64,000 nucleotides of DNA from Microbacteriaceae bacterium VKM Ac-2855 (GTDB taxonomy: Bacteria > Actinomycetota > Actinomycetes > Actinomycetales > Microbacteriaceae): contig JABMLG010000008.1 in NCBI GenBank assembly GCA_013204985.1, positions 124,001-188,000 of the forward strand, read 5' to 3'. Both the position numbers and the translations under genes were made by a program. Below, piece after piece: positions 8,414 to 18,636 of the stretch. Below the pieces are notes generated by a model. The model was not told where the DNA came from. It worked only from the letters and a program-made list of their open reading frames with translations, and ran no database searches. The stretch's first letter is position 1, and every line of letters begins with the position of its first letter.

Positions 8414-9250
8414 TCACGCGTCGAAGTCCAGGGAGGAGGAAAGAGCGCGGTGGGCGTCAGCCTGGGCGAGGAGATCGCGGGCCTTCTGCTCGACGCCGGC
8501 GACGGCATCCGCTCCGGCGATCCAACGCAGCGGAGGTTCGTCCAGGGCCACGATCTCGACCAGGGCGCGGCCGAGTTTGGCAGGGTCGCCGCCCTGCTGG
8601 CCATTCATGCTCTTCCAGCCCGCGATGGTCTGCTCGGTGCGCTCCGCGTAGTCCGGGATGGAGAGCTCGGGCCAGAGGGAGGAGCCGTCGGTGAGCAGCT
8701 CGGTGCGGAAGAACCCGGGCTCCACGATCGTGGTCGTGATGCCGTAAGGGGCGACGTCGAAGCGCAGTGACTCCATCCAGCCCTCGATCGCGAACTTCGA
8801 TGCCGCGTACGCGGCGCAGAACTCCTGTCCGATGATGCCGGCGGCGGAGGAGAAGGAGACGATCTTCCCGCTGCGCTGCTGTCGCATCACGGGCAGGATC
8901 GCGCGGGTGACATTCAGGGGGCCGAAGAAGTTGGTCTCCATCTGCTTGCGCATCTGCTCGTCGCTGATCTCCTCGAAGAAGCCGGCGTAGAAGTTGCCGG
9001 CGTTGTTCACGACGACGTCGATGCGGCCGAAGCGCTCGACGCTCGCCTGCACCGCGGACTGGGCTGCGGCCGCGTCGGTGATGTCGAGCGACAGCGCGAG
9101 GAGATTATTGTGCTCGCCGAGTGCCTCGGTGACCTTCGCGGCGTTGCGGGCGGTGGCGACGACGGAGTGCCCGGCGTCGAGGGCGGCTTTGGCGAGGTCG
9201 ACGCCCATACCGCGGCCGGCCCCGGTGATGAACCAGACGGAGGTGCTCAT
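8414..9250 (-). CDS. SDR-family NAD(P)-dependent oxidoreductase, copy 1 of SDR/MmyB module
   Basis: 278 residues, classical short-chain dehydrogenase. Nucleotide motif TGAGRGMG at residues ~9-16, NNAG near 85, catalytic Ser in the SFSSAAG strand and YAASK (Tyr, Lys). It reduces or oxidises a carbonyl/alcohol of unknown identity. AAAGGG lies 11-12 bases upstream of ATG. It is divergent from an MmyB-type regulator (9403) and is clearly a paralogue of the SDR at 20658-21500: both start MSxSxVWF(I/V)TGAGRGMGVD and share the NFYAG(F/Y)FE segment. This divergent arrangement usually means the SDR is controlled by the neighbouring regulator. Confidence 0.93.
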   Translation of the reverse strand: MSTSVWFITGAGRGMGVDLAKAALDAGHSVVATARNAAKVTEALGEHNNLLALSLDITDAAAAQSAVQASVERFGRIDVVVNNAGNFYAGFFEEISDEQMRKQMETNFFGPLNVTRAILPVMRQQRSGKIVSFSSAAGIIGQEFCAAYAASKFAIEGWMESLRFDVAPYGITTTIVEPGFFRTELLTDGSSLWPELSIPDYAERTEQTIAGWKSMNGQQGGDPAKLGRALVEIVALDEPPLRWIAGADAVAGVEQKARDLLAQADAHRALSSSLDFDA

Positions 9251-9348
9251 GTGGTTTGTGCCCTTTCAAGACGAGGTGCCGACGCTTTCCCGCGGCCGGT
9301 CTCCTCAGTCTCGGCTGATGGGGATAGCGGGTGGGAGGCCCGGTCGAG

Positions 9349-9369
9349 AGGGTTAACAGGAGGGACCCT
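9349..9369. promoter_or_regulatory. Dyad operator between SDR and MmyB regulator (copy 1)
   Basis: AGGGTTAAC (9349-9357), six bases, GACCCT (9364-9369). It ends 33 bases before the regulator ATG. The second divergent SDR/MmyB pair has a similar dyad (20530-20552) at the same position relative to its regulator. Likely the regulator's own binding site. Confidence 0.65.
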
Positions 9370-9402
9370 TTACGGCGCGTTCGGGGGCGTAACTTCGAAC
9401 TC

Positions 9403-10311
9403 ATGGACAGCCACGGAGACCTCAGCGAGTTCCTCACCTCGCGACGCGCAAAGCTCACGCCGGATGCGGTCGGACTGCCTGACTTCGGCGGCCGCCGCCG
9501 TGTTCCCGGGCTGCGCCGCGAAGAGGTCGCGCTGCTCGCCGGGATGAGTTCGGAATATTACAAGCGCCTGGAGCGCGGCAATGGCGCGGGCGTCTCTGAG
9601 GGCGTTCTCGATGGCATCAGCCGGGCACTCAGGCTCGACGAGGCCGAGCAGGCTCACCTGCACGATCTTGTCCGCGCCGCGAATGAGGGCGCACGCCCGC
9701 AGCGCCGTCAGCCGGCGCCGCGCAAGGCGCAGGTGCGCGCGAGCGTGCAGCAGATGATCGACGCGATGTCGACCGTGCCGGTCTACGTGCAGAACGGGCG
9801 CTTGGACGCGGTCGCCACGAACCGTCTCGGGCAGGCCCTGTTCTCGGAGATGTTCCTCGATCAGCGTCGGCCGATGAACGCCGCCCGATTCGTGTTCCTG
9901 GACCCGCGGGCGCAGACGTTCTACCAGGACTGGGCGGGCAACACCCGGCAGATCGTCGCTCTGCTTCGCCGCGAGGCGGGCCGCAACCCCTACGACAAGC
10001 ACCTCAGCGACCTCGTCGGTGAGCTCTCCACCCAGAGCGAGTTGTTCCGCAAGCTGTGGTCCTCCCACGACGTGAAGGAACACCGCACCGGGTCTAAGAG
10101 TGTGCACCACCCGATCGTCGGCGACCTCGACCTCAACTTCGAGTCGATGGACCTCGCCTCCGAGCAGGGACTCCAGATGCTCGTGTTCTCCGCCGCTCCG
10201 GGAACCCGATCCTATGAAGGGCTCCAGCTGCTCGCGAACTGGGCGATCAGCGCCGACATCGACCAGCGCACGGCCCTGGAACCCGAGCCGTCGCGAAGCA
10301 CGGACGCTTGA
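9403..10311 (+). CDS. MmyB-type XRE-family transcriptional regulator, copy 1
   Basis: 302 residues from ATG 9403 (MDSHGDLSEFL). The N-terminal helix-turn-helix contains RRRVPGLRREEVALLAGMSSEYYKRLERGN, a hallmark of this group, followed by a C-terminal MmyB-like ligand-binding domain (residues ~110-280) with NRLGQALFSEM and a DWAGNTRQIVALLRREAGRNP stretch. Such proteins regulate adjacent SDR genes in actinobacteria; the natural ligand is usually unknown. An in-frame start at 9331 exists, but homology with copy 2 at 19606-20499 supports 9403. Confidence 0.93.
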   Translation: MDSHGDLSEFLTSRRAKLTPDAVGLPDFGGRRRVPGLRREEVALLAGMSSEYYKRLERGNGAGVSEGVLDGISRALRLDEAEQAHLHDLVRAANEGARPQRRQPAPRKAQVRASVQQMIDAMSTVPVYVQNGRLDAVATNRLGQALFSEMFLDQRRPMNAARFVFLDPRAQTFYQDWAGNTRQIVALLRREAGRNPYDKHLSDLVGELSTQSELFRKLWSSHDVKEHRTGSKSVHHPIVGDLDLNFESMDLASEQGLQMLVFSAAPGTRSYEGLQLLANWAISADIDQRTALEPEPSRSTDA

Positions 10312-10366
10312 TCCGCGTCGCCTGAGCCGCGTCGACGGAGCCGCGTCGCCGGAGCCGCGTCGCCGG
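10311..10366 (+). repeat. Four tandem 14-base repeats after the MmyB stop
   Basis: Units at 10311, 10325, 10339 and 10353 share CCGCGTCG; the last two are AGCCGCGTCGCCGG. They begin at the last base of the regulator stop codon. Non-coding; function unknown. Confidence 0.75.
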
Positions 10367-10431
10367 ACGAGCCGCCAGGCGATGACCGCGTTGTGGCACA
10401 GCCATGCCTCCACCCCTGAAAGGACCCGACT

Positions 10432-10806
10432 ATGACCATCCCCTGGACTCCCGACGAACTGCAGAAGATCGCAGCCACCCCCGATCTCTACGTCGCCCCG
10501 TTCCGCGAGGACGGCGTCACGTTCGGCACCCTGACGCAGACGTGGGCACTCGTGGTCGATGGCGACGTCTACGTCCGCGCCGCGAATGGCGTCGATTCCC
10601 GTTGGTACCAGGCCGCGATCGACCAGCAAGCCGGCCGGGTGCGCGTCGGCGGCACCTTCTACGATGTCGCGTTCGAGGCGGCTCCGGATGCTCCGGAGGA
10701 CGCGATCGACGCCGCCTACGAGGCGAAGTATCCCGGCAGCTCCGCCGTGCCGATCATGCAGGCCGACGGCCCCAAGGCCGCCACGGTGCGCATCTCACCC
10801 CGCTGA
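10432..10806 (+). CDS. DUF2255-family protein
   Basis: 124 residues with the family's layout: WTPDELQKIA start, a WALVVDGDVYVRAANG strand pair, SRWYQAAI and a GRVRVGGTFYDVAF segment. DUF2255 proteins are small, probably soluble beta-barrels of the FMN-binding/nitroreductase-like kind, often next to SDRs and aldo/keto reductases; no activity is established as far as I know. AAAGGA precedes the ATG at a good distance. It appears to open the plus-strand run DUF2255, MFS, SDR, aldo/keto reductase. Confidence 0.85.
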   Translation: MTIPWTPDELQKIAATPDLYVAPFREDGVTFGTLTQTWALVVDGDVYVRAANGVDSRWYQAAIDQQAGRVRVGGTFYDVAFEAAPDAPEDAIDAAYEAKYPGSSAVPIMQADGPKAATVRISPR

Positions 10807-10861
10807 CATCGGACCGGATTCGACCCGTCCGACCTATCTCCACCGCTCGCGAAAGGATTTG

Positions 10862-12088
10862 ATGACCGCCCCCACGGACGTCCGAGCAGCACAGGCTGTC
10901 GGCCGTCATGCCTTCCCCTGGATTCCGGTCCTGATCCTCGGCTTCGCCTGGTTCCTCGCCGTTGCGATCGAATTGGGTCCGGCGGGGCTCCTGAACGACA
11001 TCGCCCGCGACTTGGACGTCAGCATCGCCGCGGCGGGAACGCTGACAACCTTCTACGCGCTCGGCAACGCGCTGTTGGTGCTGCCGCTGACCGCGATCGC
11101 GCTGCGCTTCGCGCGCCGCCCCGTGCTCGTCATCGTGATGGCGGCCCTCGCCGTCAGCACCGTGGCGGTCGCTCTAGCGCCGAATCTGCTCTTCGCGGAT
11201 GCGGGCCGGTTCGTCGGCGGCGCCTCGTATGCCTTGATCTGCACCCTGTTCCCGGCCGTCGTCATCCGGATCGCCGGGCCGGGCAATGCCGGTAAGGCCA
11301 TCACCGTCGTGTTCACCGCGACGAGCCTCGGTACCGCGTTCGGCGCGCCGATCGCCTCGCTCGTCGGCACCGCGACCGGGTGGCGGCCCACGTTCCTCGG
11401 CGCGGCGCTCCTGGTCGCCGTCGCGGGGATCCTGATGTGGTTCGTTGTGCCCCGGGTGCGAGAGCACACCGAGGAGGCCCTGGGCCTGATCCGCACGGCG
11501 CGACTGCCCGGTGTGCTGCGCGTCGCGATCGGTTGGGCGTTGGTGATGCTCGCCCACTTCGTGGTGCTCACCTACATCGACGCCTATCTCGAAGAACTCG
11601 GCGTACCCCGCTACGTCACCAGCATCGCCCTGTCCCTCACCGGCATCGGCGGCATCATCGGCACACTCTTCATCGGCCAGGTCTCGAAACGGTCCTTCTA
11701 CGGAGCGCTCGTGGTCGCCCCGGTCACGGTCGCGATCGGCTTCATCGTGCTCATCGCCGGCGGCGATGCGATCGGTGTCGTCCTCGTCGGCGTTGTTCTT
11801 TGGGGGATCGGCCTGGCCGCGATGGTCGTCGTCTACCAGCAGGGACTCCTTCTCACGGGTGCACGCGCCCCCGAGACCGCGACCAGCATCGGCGTCCTGC
11901 TCGCTCAGGCCGGTTTCGCGATCGGCGCGACAGTCGGCGGCATCACCATCGAAACGCTCGGAATTCGCGCGGTTCCCGTGGTCGCCCTCGCGTTCGTGCT
12001 CGCATCCATCGTCATCGCATTCACCCTCAGACCCACCATCGCTCGCGCCCAGCAGCAGGAACGCTCGCACTCGTCCGATGCGTCCTGA
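10862..12088 (+). CDS. MFS transporter (drug/metabolite exporter type), paralogue 1
   Basis: 408 residues from ATG 10862 (AAAGGA upstream); about 12 hydrophobic segments, beginning FPWIPVLILGFAWFLAVAIE. Motif A region reads RFARRP after helix 2, and GTAFGAPIASLVG resembles the exporter motif C. Inner-membrane proton antiporter of the DHA/arabinose-efflux-like type. It is strikingly similar to the MFS gene at 17199-18419 (same N-terminal helices nearly word for word). Presumably exports the compound sensed or modified by the SDR/AKR enzymes around it. Confidence 0.92.
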   Translation: MTAPTDVRAAQAVGRHAFPWIPVLILGFAWFLAVAIELGPAGLLNDIARDLDVSIAAAGTLTTFYALGNALLVLPLTAIALRFARRPVLVIVMAALAVSTVAVALAPNLLFADAGRFVGGASYALICTLFPAVVIRIAGPGNAGKAITVVFTATSLGTAFGAPIASLVGTATGWRPTFLGAALLVAVAGILMWFVVPRVREHTEEALGLIRTARLPGVLRVAIGWALVMLAHFVVLTYIDAYLEELGVPRYVTSIALSLTGIGGIIGTLFIGQVSKRSFYGALVVAPVTVAIGFIVLIAGGDAIGVVLVGVVLWGIGLAAMVVVYQQGLLLTGARAPETATSIGVLLAQAGFAIGATVGGITIETLGIRAVPVVALAFVLASIVIAFTLRPTIARAQQQERSHSSDAS

Positions 12089-12118
12089 GCACCACTCACA
12101 ACACTGAAAGGCACCACC

Positions 12119-12877
12119 ATGAGTCCGAAACTCACCGGGACCGTCGCGATCGTCACCGGCGCCTCCAGTGGCATCGGCCACGCCACCGCCCGCGCGCTCG
12201 CTGCAGAGGGCGCCTCGGTCGCGGTCATCGCTCGGCGCAAGGACCGACTCGACGAACTCGTCGCCGAGATCGAGAGCCTCGGCGGTACCGCCCTGGCCGT
12301 CCCGACGGACATCACCGACCGCGCCCAAGCGGAAGCTGCCGTCGCGACGGTGCTCGAGCGCTTCGGCCGGCTGGACATCCTGATCAACAACGCCGGCCTG
12401 ATGCTGCTCGGCCACGTCGCCGACACCGATGTCGCGGAGTGGGAGCGGATGATCGCGATCAACCAGTTCGGCCTGCTCTACATGACCAAGGCCGCCCTGC
12501 CGCATCTGCTCGTCGCCGCGGAGGATGACCTTCGCAACGTCGCCGATATCGTGAACATCTCCTCTCATGCGGCCCGGTTGGCGTGGGCGAACTTCGCGGT
12601 CTACAACATGACCAAGTTCGGCGTGAACGGCTTCACCGAAGCCCTGCGCCAAGAGGTCACGAAGAAGCACGTCCGCGTCGGCGTGCTCGAGCCGGGCGCG
12701 GTCGCGACCGAGCTGATCGCGCAGAACAACCAGACGGTCCAGGACGACCTCGCCACCGTCGATATCCCCGAGCGCCTGCTGCCCGAGGACATCGCGGAAA
12801 GCGTCGTCTACATGGTCACCCGCAACCGCCGCTCCAGCATCGCCGAGCTGTGGGCCATGCCCACCTCGCAGGGCTGA
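12119..12877 (+). CDS. SDR-family oxidoreductase
   Basis: 252 residues. [12 protein letters not shown] nucleotide motif at the N-terminus, NNAG near 90, a catalytic serine in VNISSHAA and YNMTK as the Tyr/Lys pair. Cytoplasmic NADP-type dehydrogenase/reductase of the YdfG-like group with broad carbonyl substrates. AAAGG precedes ATG. It follows the MFS gene by 30 bases and precedes two aldo/keto reductases, so it is likely part of one operon. Only moderately similar to the two MmyB-linked SDRs in this window. Confidence 0.92.
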   Translation: MSPKLTGTVAIVTGASSGIGHATARALAAEGASVAVIARRKDRLDELVAEIESLGGTALAVPTDITDRAQAEAAVATVLERFGRLDILINNAGLMLLGHVADTDVAEWERMIAINQFGLLYMTKAALPHLLVAAEDDLRNVADIVNISSHAARLAWANFAVYNMTKFGVNGFTEALRQEVTKKHVRVGVLEPGAVATELIAQNNQTVQDDLATVDIPERLLPEDIAESVVYMVTRNRRSSIAELWAMPTSQG

Positions 12878-12918
12878 ACCGCACAAGAACCGAACCTCAG
12901 AAAAGAAGGAACAACTCC

Positions 12919-13899
<981 letters not shown>

Positions 13900-13949
13900 G
13901 ACCGGCACTCGTCGGCACTGGTCGGCGACTGAGCGCGCAGTACGTCACC

Positions 13950-13980
13950 GGCGGCGCCGATCCGCGCGATCGGCGCCGCC
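13950..13980 (+). terminator. 13-bp perfect hairpin terminator
   Basis: GGCGGCGCCGATC (13950-13962) pairs exactly with 13968-13980 around a five-base loop, between the two aldo/keto reductase genes. No U-run follows. Confidence 0.75.
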
Positions 13981-14014
13981 ACGTTATGAGTTCAACGAAC
14001 GGAGAACGACCGAC

Positions 14015-15073
14015 ATGAAGTACCGCAACCTGCCCGGAACGGGCACCAGCGTCTCCAACCTCGCCCTGGGCACCATGGGGTTCGGCGGTGAGACGGAGGA
14101 GAAGGAGGCGTTCGAGATCATCGACCGCTTCATCGCCGCCGACGGCAACATCCTCGACACCGCGAACGTCTACGGCGGCGGAGCGTCGGAAGAACTCCTC
14201 GGCCGCTGGTTCGCCAGCCGCTCCGCCGACGTCACCGACCGCGTCTTCCTCGCCACGAAAGCACGCTTCGGTACGGGCCCGGACGTCAACGAATCCGGCA
14301 CCTCGCGCCGCAATCTCAGCCGCGCCCTCAACTCGTCGCTGCGCCGCCTGGGTGTGGAGCAGATCGACCTCTACCAGATGCACGGCTGGGACCCGCTGAC
14401 CCCGATCGAGGAGACCCTGACCTTCCTCGACGACGCCGTGCACGCCGGCAAGGTCAACTACATCGGCTTGTCCAACTTCACCGGCTGGCAGCTGCAGCTC
14501 GCGGTCTCCACCGCCGCGGCGATGGGACTCACGCTCCCCGTCACGCTGCAGCCGCAGTACAACCTGATCCACCGCGAACTCGAGTACGAGGTCGTGCCCG
14601 CCGCGCTGCACAACAACCTCGGGCTGCTGCCCTGGTCGCCGCTGGCGAGCGGCTTCCTCACCGGCAAGTACAGCCGGGATAGCAAGCCCAGCAGCGACTC
14701 CCGTTTCGGTCGTGGCGACGCCTTCTCCGAGCGCACCTTCGCTGTCGCCGCCGCGAAGGAACAGAACTGGGACACCCTGGACGCGGTGCGCTCCGTCGCG
14801 ACGAAGCTCGGTGTCACGCCGAGCCAGGTCGCGTTGAGCTGGCTCACCAACCGCCCCGCCGTTACCGCGCCGATCTTCGGTGCGAGGACGGCCGGGCAGC
14901 TCGAGGAGAGCCTCGTCGCCGGCGATCTCGAGCTGGATCACGAGTCGACCGAGCTGCTCGACACGGTCAGCTCCCCGAGCCCGGACGATTACCCGTACGG
15001 CCGGTTCGGCGTCACCCAGCGCGGCCGCTACGTCGACTCCAGCGACCAGGTGATCCAAGAGCTCACAGCCTGA
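14015..15073 (+). CDS. Aldo/keto reductase, copy B
   Basis: 352 residues from ATG 14015 (GGAG ten bases upstream). Tetrad: Asp and Tyr in ILDTANVYGGG, Lys in LATKARF, His in YQMHGWD. It belongs to the YajO/AKR11-like group (LPGTGTSVSNLALGTMGFGG start; NLIHRELEYEV; PWSPLASGFLTGKY). It differs from copy A, so the pair is not a recent duplication. NADPH-dependent carbonyl reductase; substrate unknown. The intervening hairpin suggests separate or graded expression. Confidence 0.93.
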   Translation: MKYRNLPGTGTSVSNLALGTMGFGGETEEKEAFEIIDRFIAADGNILDTANVYGGGASEELLGRWFASRSADVTDRVFLATKARFGTGPDVNESGTSRRNLSRALNSSLRRLGVEQIDLYQMHGWDPLTPIEETLTFLDDAVHAGKVNYIGLSNFTGWQLQLAVSTAAAMGLTLPVTLQPQYNLIHRELEYEVVPAALHNNLGLLPWSPLASGFLTGKYSRDSKPSSDSRFGRGDAFSERTFAVAAAKEQNWDTLDAVRSVATKLGVTPSQVALSWLTNRPAVTAPIFGARTAGQLEESLVAGDLELDHESTELLDTVSSPSPDDYPYGRFGVTQRGRYVDSSDQVIQELTA

Positions 15074-15264
15074 CCGGAGGCGAGGTCGCTCGGCTGGATC
15101 GGCTGAGCGGCAGACCAGTATGCCGGGCAGGCCCGCACCGTTCCCGGGATGGCCTCGTTCATCGGGCGGCAGACGGCGAGCCGACCCGCAACTCGGGTTG
15201 GTGGCGTGCAACCACTCTTTCGGTGACCCGGATCGTTGAGGTGCCCTCGGTCGGGCGATTCGCG

Positions 15265-16329
15265 TCAGCTGTCGCGGACAGCCTCGGGCCAGCCTTCACG
15301 GAGGTACTCCACGAAGGGAGCGGAAACACCGACCTCGGCGAATTGTGCCGGTGTGAAGGGCGGCTGTACCGGCCTCGCGTTCACGTCCGTCGCGGCCTGC
15401 GGCCAGGATGGATCGAAGATCGCCGCGTAACCGACCGCGACGATGTCGGCGCCGAATCCGAGGACCGCCGTCGCGTCGGCCGGTGTGCGGATCTTCCCGG
15501 CGGCCACGATCCGGACGCACTCGGGTAGCGCAGCCCTGAGGATCGACAGCGGGTGCCGGGACGGATCGGCCTCCGACATCGCGAACGCATCCCCGAGCGA
15601 GAAATGCAGATAGTCCGCGCCGTCGTCGGCGAGCTTCGCCGCCACCTGGGCGGTCTCGTGCAACTCGATGCCGTGGCGCGGATTCTCAGGAGAGAGCCGA
15701 ACGCCGATGATGAAATCGTCGCGCACCGCATCTCGGATCGCGCGCACCACCTCGCGGACGAACCGGGATCGGCCCTCGAGGCCACCGCCCCACCCGTCCT
15801 GCCGACGGTTGTCTGTGAAGCTGAGGAACTGCGCGGGCAGGAAGCCGTGCGCCGCGTGGACTTCGATCCCCGCAAGCCCCGCGGCCTGCACGCGCAGCGC
15901 AGCGCGGCGGTGCGCGTCGATGACCTCGCGGATCTCGCTCTCCGTGGCTCCGCGCCACGACGATCCTTCCGAGGCGGAGAACCCTCCAGGCCCCGCGACG
16001 TCGGGGGTGTATCGCGAGCCGCCGTGGATGAGTTGCACGATGCCGAGCGCCGGGGTGGTCGCCATCTGTCGACCGAGTTCCCCCAACGGGGCGGCCTGTT
16101 CGGCGGTGTACAGCGCCGCCTGGCCCGACCAGACGCGGCCCTCGGGAGCGATCGCCCAGGCGCCGGTGATGACGCTCCCGAAACCGCCACGCGCCCGCTT
16201 CATCAGCCACTCGATCTCGACCTCGGACAGTGTGCCGTTCTCGGAACTTTGCTTGTTCGTCATCGGGGCGACGGCGATGCGGTTGATCGCCGTTCGACCG
16301 CCGAGAGTGATCGATTCCGTCAGATCCAT
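15265..16329 (-). CDS. Old Yellow Enzyme family NADH:flavin oxidoreductase
   Basis: 354 residues from ATG 16329, preceded by AGGAAAGGAAG; a longer frame to 16431 lacks a ribosome site. FMN-dependent ene-reductase fold: RIAVAPMTNKQ near the N-terminus and EVHAAHGFLPAQFLS, whose His residues bind the substrate carbonyl, then FIIGVRLSPENPRHG and the C-terminal ADIVAVGYAAIFDPSW flavin region. Reduces activated C=C bonds. Divergent from a TetR regulator (16473), which probably controls it. Confidence 0.92.
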   Translation of the reverse strand: MDLTESITLGGRTAINRIAVAPMTNKQSSENGTLSEVEIEWLMKRARGGFGSVITGAWAIAPEGRVWSGQAALYTAEQAAPLGELGRQMATTPALGIVQLIHGGSRYTPDVAGPGGFSASEGSSWRGATESEIREVIDAHRRAALRVQAAGLAGIEVHAAHGFLPAQFLSFTDNRRQDGWGGGLEGRSRFVREVVRAIRDAVRDDFIIGVRLSPENPRHGIELHETAQVAAKLADDGADYLHFSLGDAFAMSEADPSRHPLSILRAALPECVRIVAAGKIRTPADATAVLGFGADIVAVGYAAIFDPSWPQAATDVNARPVQPPFTPAQFAEVGVSAPFVEYLREGWPEAVRDS

Positions 16330-16375
16330 CTGTCTTCCTTTCCTGCGCGAAGCATCGCGCGCGTGAGTGACGTGG

Positions 16376-16389
16376 CTCGGTCGGCCGAG
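16376..16389. promoter_or_regulatory. Small dyad in OYE/TetR divergent region
   Basis: CTCGG-TCGG-CCGAG at 16376-16389, between the divergent OYE and TetR genes. A possible TetR half-site pair, but short and GC-rich. Confidence 0.3.
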
Positions 16390-16472
16390 TCTGGGCGGTA
16401 ACGTTCTGCGCGGAAGCGTCCCTCGGAGCACGAGGCCGGATGTCCGGCGCCGAGACGGGGAGAGAGAGTCAC

Positions 16473-17177
16473 ATGACAGTGCCCACGGGTCGCGGGCCCT
16501 ACCGGCCAGGCGTGAAGCGCAAGGCGCAGATCGTCGAGGCGGCCTGGATCGTCTTCGCGCGGCGCGGCTACTCCACGGGATCGCTGCGGGAGATCGCCGA
16601 CCACGTCGGCATCTCGCGGACCGCCCTGCAGCGCCACTTCGAGGCGAAAGAAGACCTCCTGACCGCCGTTCTGGACCGCTGGGTCTCCGACATGGCCGAG
16701 GTGAGCGCCACGGCCGGAGCCGGAGACGGCCTCGATTACTTCCTCGCCTTTCCGGAACTGATGCGCTACCACGTGCAGAACCCCGGCTTCATCGAGCTCT
16801 TCCTGACGCTGAGCACCGAAGCGTCGGACCTCCAGCACCCGGCCCGCGGCTGGATCGCGGATCGGTACGCGTCGATCGTTGCGGACGGTGTGCAACACCT
16901 CGGACAAGCCTGTGCCGCCGGACAGGCTCGCCCGATGACGCAGGGGGAGATCGCGACGGAGATCCGTGGTTTGTTCGCGGTCATGGACGGGCTCGAGCTG
17001 CAGTGGATGGCGAACCCCGACGAAGATCTGTCCGGCAATTTCGATCGGCTTCTCGCGTCGATCCTCGGCCGGTGGGGCGTTGATCCCGACGTGTGCGATC
17101 GAGTTGCGCGAGGCGGCGGCGCCGCCGACCGCCGGGCTATCGGAGAGAGACACGACTCTCCCGAGTCGATCGGTTGA
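16473..17177 (+). CDS. TetR/AcrR-family transcriptional regulator
   Basis: 234 residues from ATG 16473, with GGGGAGAGAGAG upstream; an in-frame ATG at 16440 is less likely. The N-terminal helix-turn-helix is clear (SLREIADHVGISRTALQRHFEAKEDLL). The C-terminal helical ligand domain has QNPGFIELFLTLS, as in many actinobacterial AcrR proteins of redox clusters. Probably represses the divergent Old Yellow Enzyme gene and maybe the convergent MFS gene whose stop lies 22 bases away. Confidence 0.92.
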   Translation: MTVPTGRGPYRPGVKRKAQIVEAAWIVFARRGYSTGSLREIADHVGISRTALQRHFEAKEDLLTAVLDRWVSDMAEVSATAGAGDGLDYFLAFPELMRYHVQNPGFIELFLTLSTEASDLQHPARGWIADRYASIVADGVQHLGQACAAGQARPMTQGEIATEIRGLFAVMDGLELQWMANPDEDLSGNFDRLLASILGRWGVDPDVCDRVARGGGAADRRAIGERHDSPESIG

Positions 17178-17198
17178 CCGCGGACGAGGTGCGGATGG

Positions 17199-18419
17199 TC
17201 ACCTCGGCGCAGCCGCCGCGTTCGCCTGCGCCGTGTGAAGTACCCGTCGCAGGCTCACGGCGATGCCGATGGCGCCGAGCGCGAAAACGAGCGCGACGAA
17301 CGGAAGCGCCGCGAATCCGATCGTTTCGATGGTGAGACCACCGATCGTCGCGCCGGCGGCGAAACCGAACTGGATCAGGAGAACGCTGATGCTCGTGGCC
17401 GTCTCGGGTGCCCGGGCTCCGGTCAGAAGGACGGCCTGCTGGAACACGATGATCATGCCGGACAGGCCGGTGCCCGATAACGCGATGCCGGCCAGGATCA
17501 CAACGACGTTCGACCCACCGGCCGCGAACACGATGAAACCGGCGGCCACGACCACCGGAGTGGTCACGATGGCGGCGTAGAAGGATCGCCGCGAGAGAAG
17601 CCCCACCGTCAGCGTGCCGACGATGCCGCCGACGCCGATCAGCGCGAGCGCGAGGCTCGTGACGAAGTGGGGCAGCTCTCGGTCGGCGATGTACGCGTCG
17701 ATGTAGGTCACGATCACGAAGTGGGCCATCATCACCAGCGCCCATCCCAGGGATACGCGGAACACGCCGGGAATCCGGGCGGTTGCGAGCAGACCGAGGT
17801 CCTTCTCGTGGTGCTCTCGGGTCGACGGCAGGATGGAGAACATCAGGGCTCCGGCCACCGCAACAAGTGCTGCTGCGCCGAGGAAAGTGACGCGCCAGCC
17901 GGTGGCCGAGCCGATCAGTGACGCGATCGGCGCCCCGAAAGCCGTGCCCAGGCTCGTCGCGGTGAACAGGACGGTCAGCACCTTGCCCGCGTTACCAGGG
18001 CCCACGATCCGGATGGCGACGGCCGGGAACAGTGTGCACATCACCGCGTACGCACCGCCACCGACGAAACGTCCCGCATCCGCCAGCAGCAGACTCGGCG
18101 CGAGGGCGACCAGAACCGTGCTCAGCGCGAGCGCGCCCATCACGATCATCAGGACGGGGCGGCGGGCGAAACGCAGCGCGAGAGCGGTCAGCGGCACGAC
18201 GAGGATCGCGTTCCCGAGCGCGTAGAACGTCGTCAGGGTGCCAGCCGCGGCGATGCTCACCCCGAGGTCGAGCGCGATCTGGTTGAGCAAACCGGCCGGG
18301 CCGAGCTCGATCGCGACACCGAGGAACCACGCGAAGCCCAGAATCAGGACCGGGATCCACGGGAACCGCGCGCGGGCATTCGTCGTGCGGTCGTGCGTGA
18401 CTTCGATCGGGGCAGTCAT
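17199..18419 (-). CDS. MFS transporter, paralogue 2
   Basis: 406 residues from ATG 18419 (GAGAGAGG just upstream; an in-frame start at 18446 is poorer). Twelve-helix exporter nearly colinear with the MFS gene at 10862: identical FPWIPVLILGFAWFL start, ELGPAGLLN, TTFYALGNA, RFARRPVL and ARAPETATSI segments. The two genes lie in opposite orientations about 5 kb apart, a duplicated exporter within one island. A promoter-like pair lies about 100 bases upstream. Confidence 0.92.
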   Translation of the reverse strand: MTAPIEVTHDRTTNARARFPWIPVLILGFAWFLGVAIELGPAGLLNQIALDLGVSIAAAGTLTTFYALGNAILVVPLTALALRFARRPVLMIVMGALALSTVLVALAPSLLLADAGRFVGGGAYAVMCTLFPAVAIRIVGPGNAGKVLTVLFTATSLGTAFGAPIASLIGSATGWRVTFLGAAALVAVAGALMFSILPSTREHHEKDLGLLATARIPGVFRVSLGWALVMMAHFVIVTYIDAYIADRELPHFVTSLALALIGVGGIVGTLTVGLLSRRSFYAAIVTTPVVVAAGFIVFAAGGSNVVVILAGIALSGTGLSGMIIVFQQAVLLTGARAPETATSISVLLIQFGFAAGATIGGLTIETIGFAALPFVALVFALGAIGIAVSLRRVLHTAQANAAAAPR

Positions 18420-18514
18420 CGGCGCCTCTCTCGGCAGGTGGTTCACGAACGTCCGGTTCGATTCGACCGGCCCCGCACCCCGCGTCGTCTCTCAACTCGG
18501 TGGCGCGGGCCAAA

Positions 18515-18542
18515 AGTATACGTCCGGCAACATTTGTGCAAG
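18515..18542 (-). promoter_or_regulatory. Putative promoter of MFS paralogue 2
   Basis: On the minus strand CTTGCA (18537-18542) and TATACT (18515-18520) are 16 bases apart. This leaves a leader of about 90 bases before the ATG at 18419. The local sequence is AT-richer than its surroundings. Confidence 0.5.
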
Positions 18543-18610
18543 GATGCTGAATCCGTCGGCGTTGCTGGGGCTCGCTCCTACGCAACCAGGAGGGGCCGGA
18601 CCACAGCGAG

Positions 18611-18628
18611 GTACTGCCAGGGACCCTC
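18611..18628. promoter_or_regulatory. Operator-like motif, second copy of the 8275-8292 motif
   Basis: GTACTGCCAGGGACCCTC differs from 8275-8292 at one of 18 positions. With GAG before it, it forms an imperfect dyad of GAGGT/GACCCTC halves around CTGCCAG. It lies upstream of the MFS promoter and resembles the AGGGT-type dyads at the two MmyB loci. Confidence 0.5.
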
Positions 18629-18636
18629 GGCTGCCG

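Noticed and set aside
10311-10366. Possible CRISPR or iteron array
   Set aside because: Units are 14 bases and directly abutting with no spacers; no cas or rep gene nearby.
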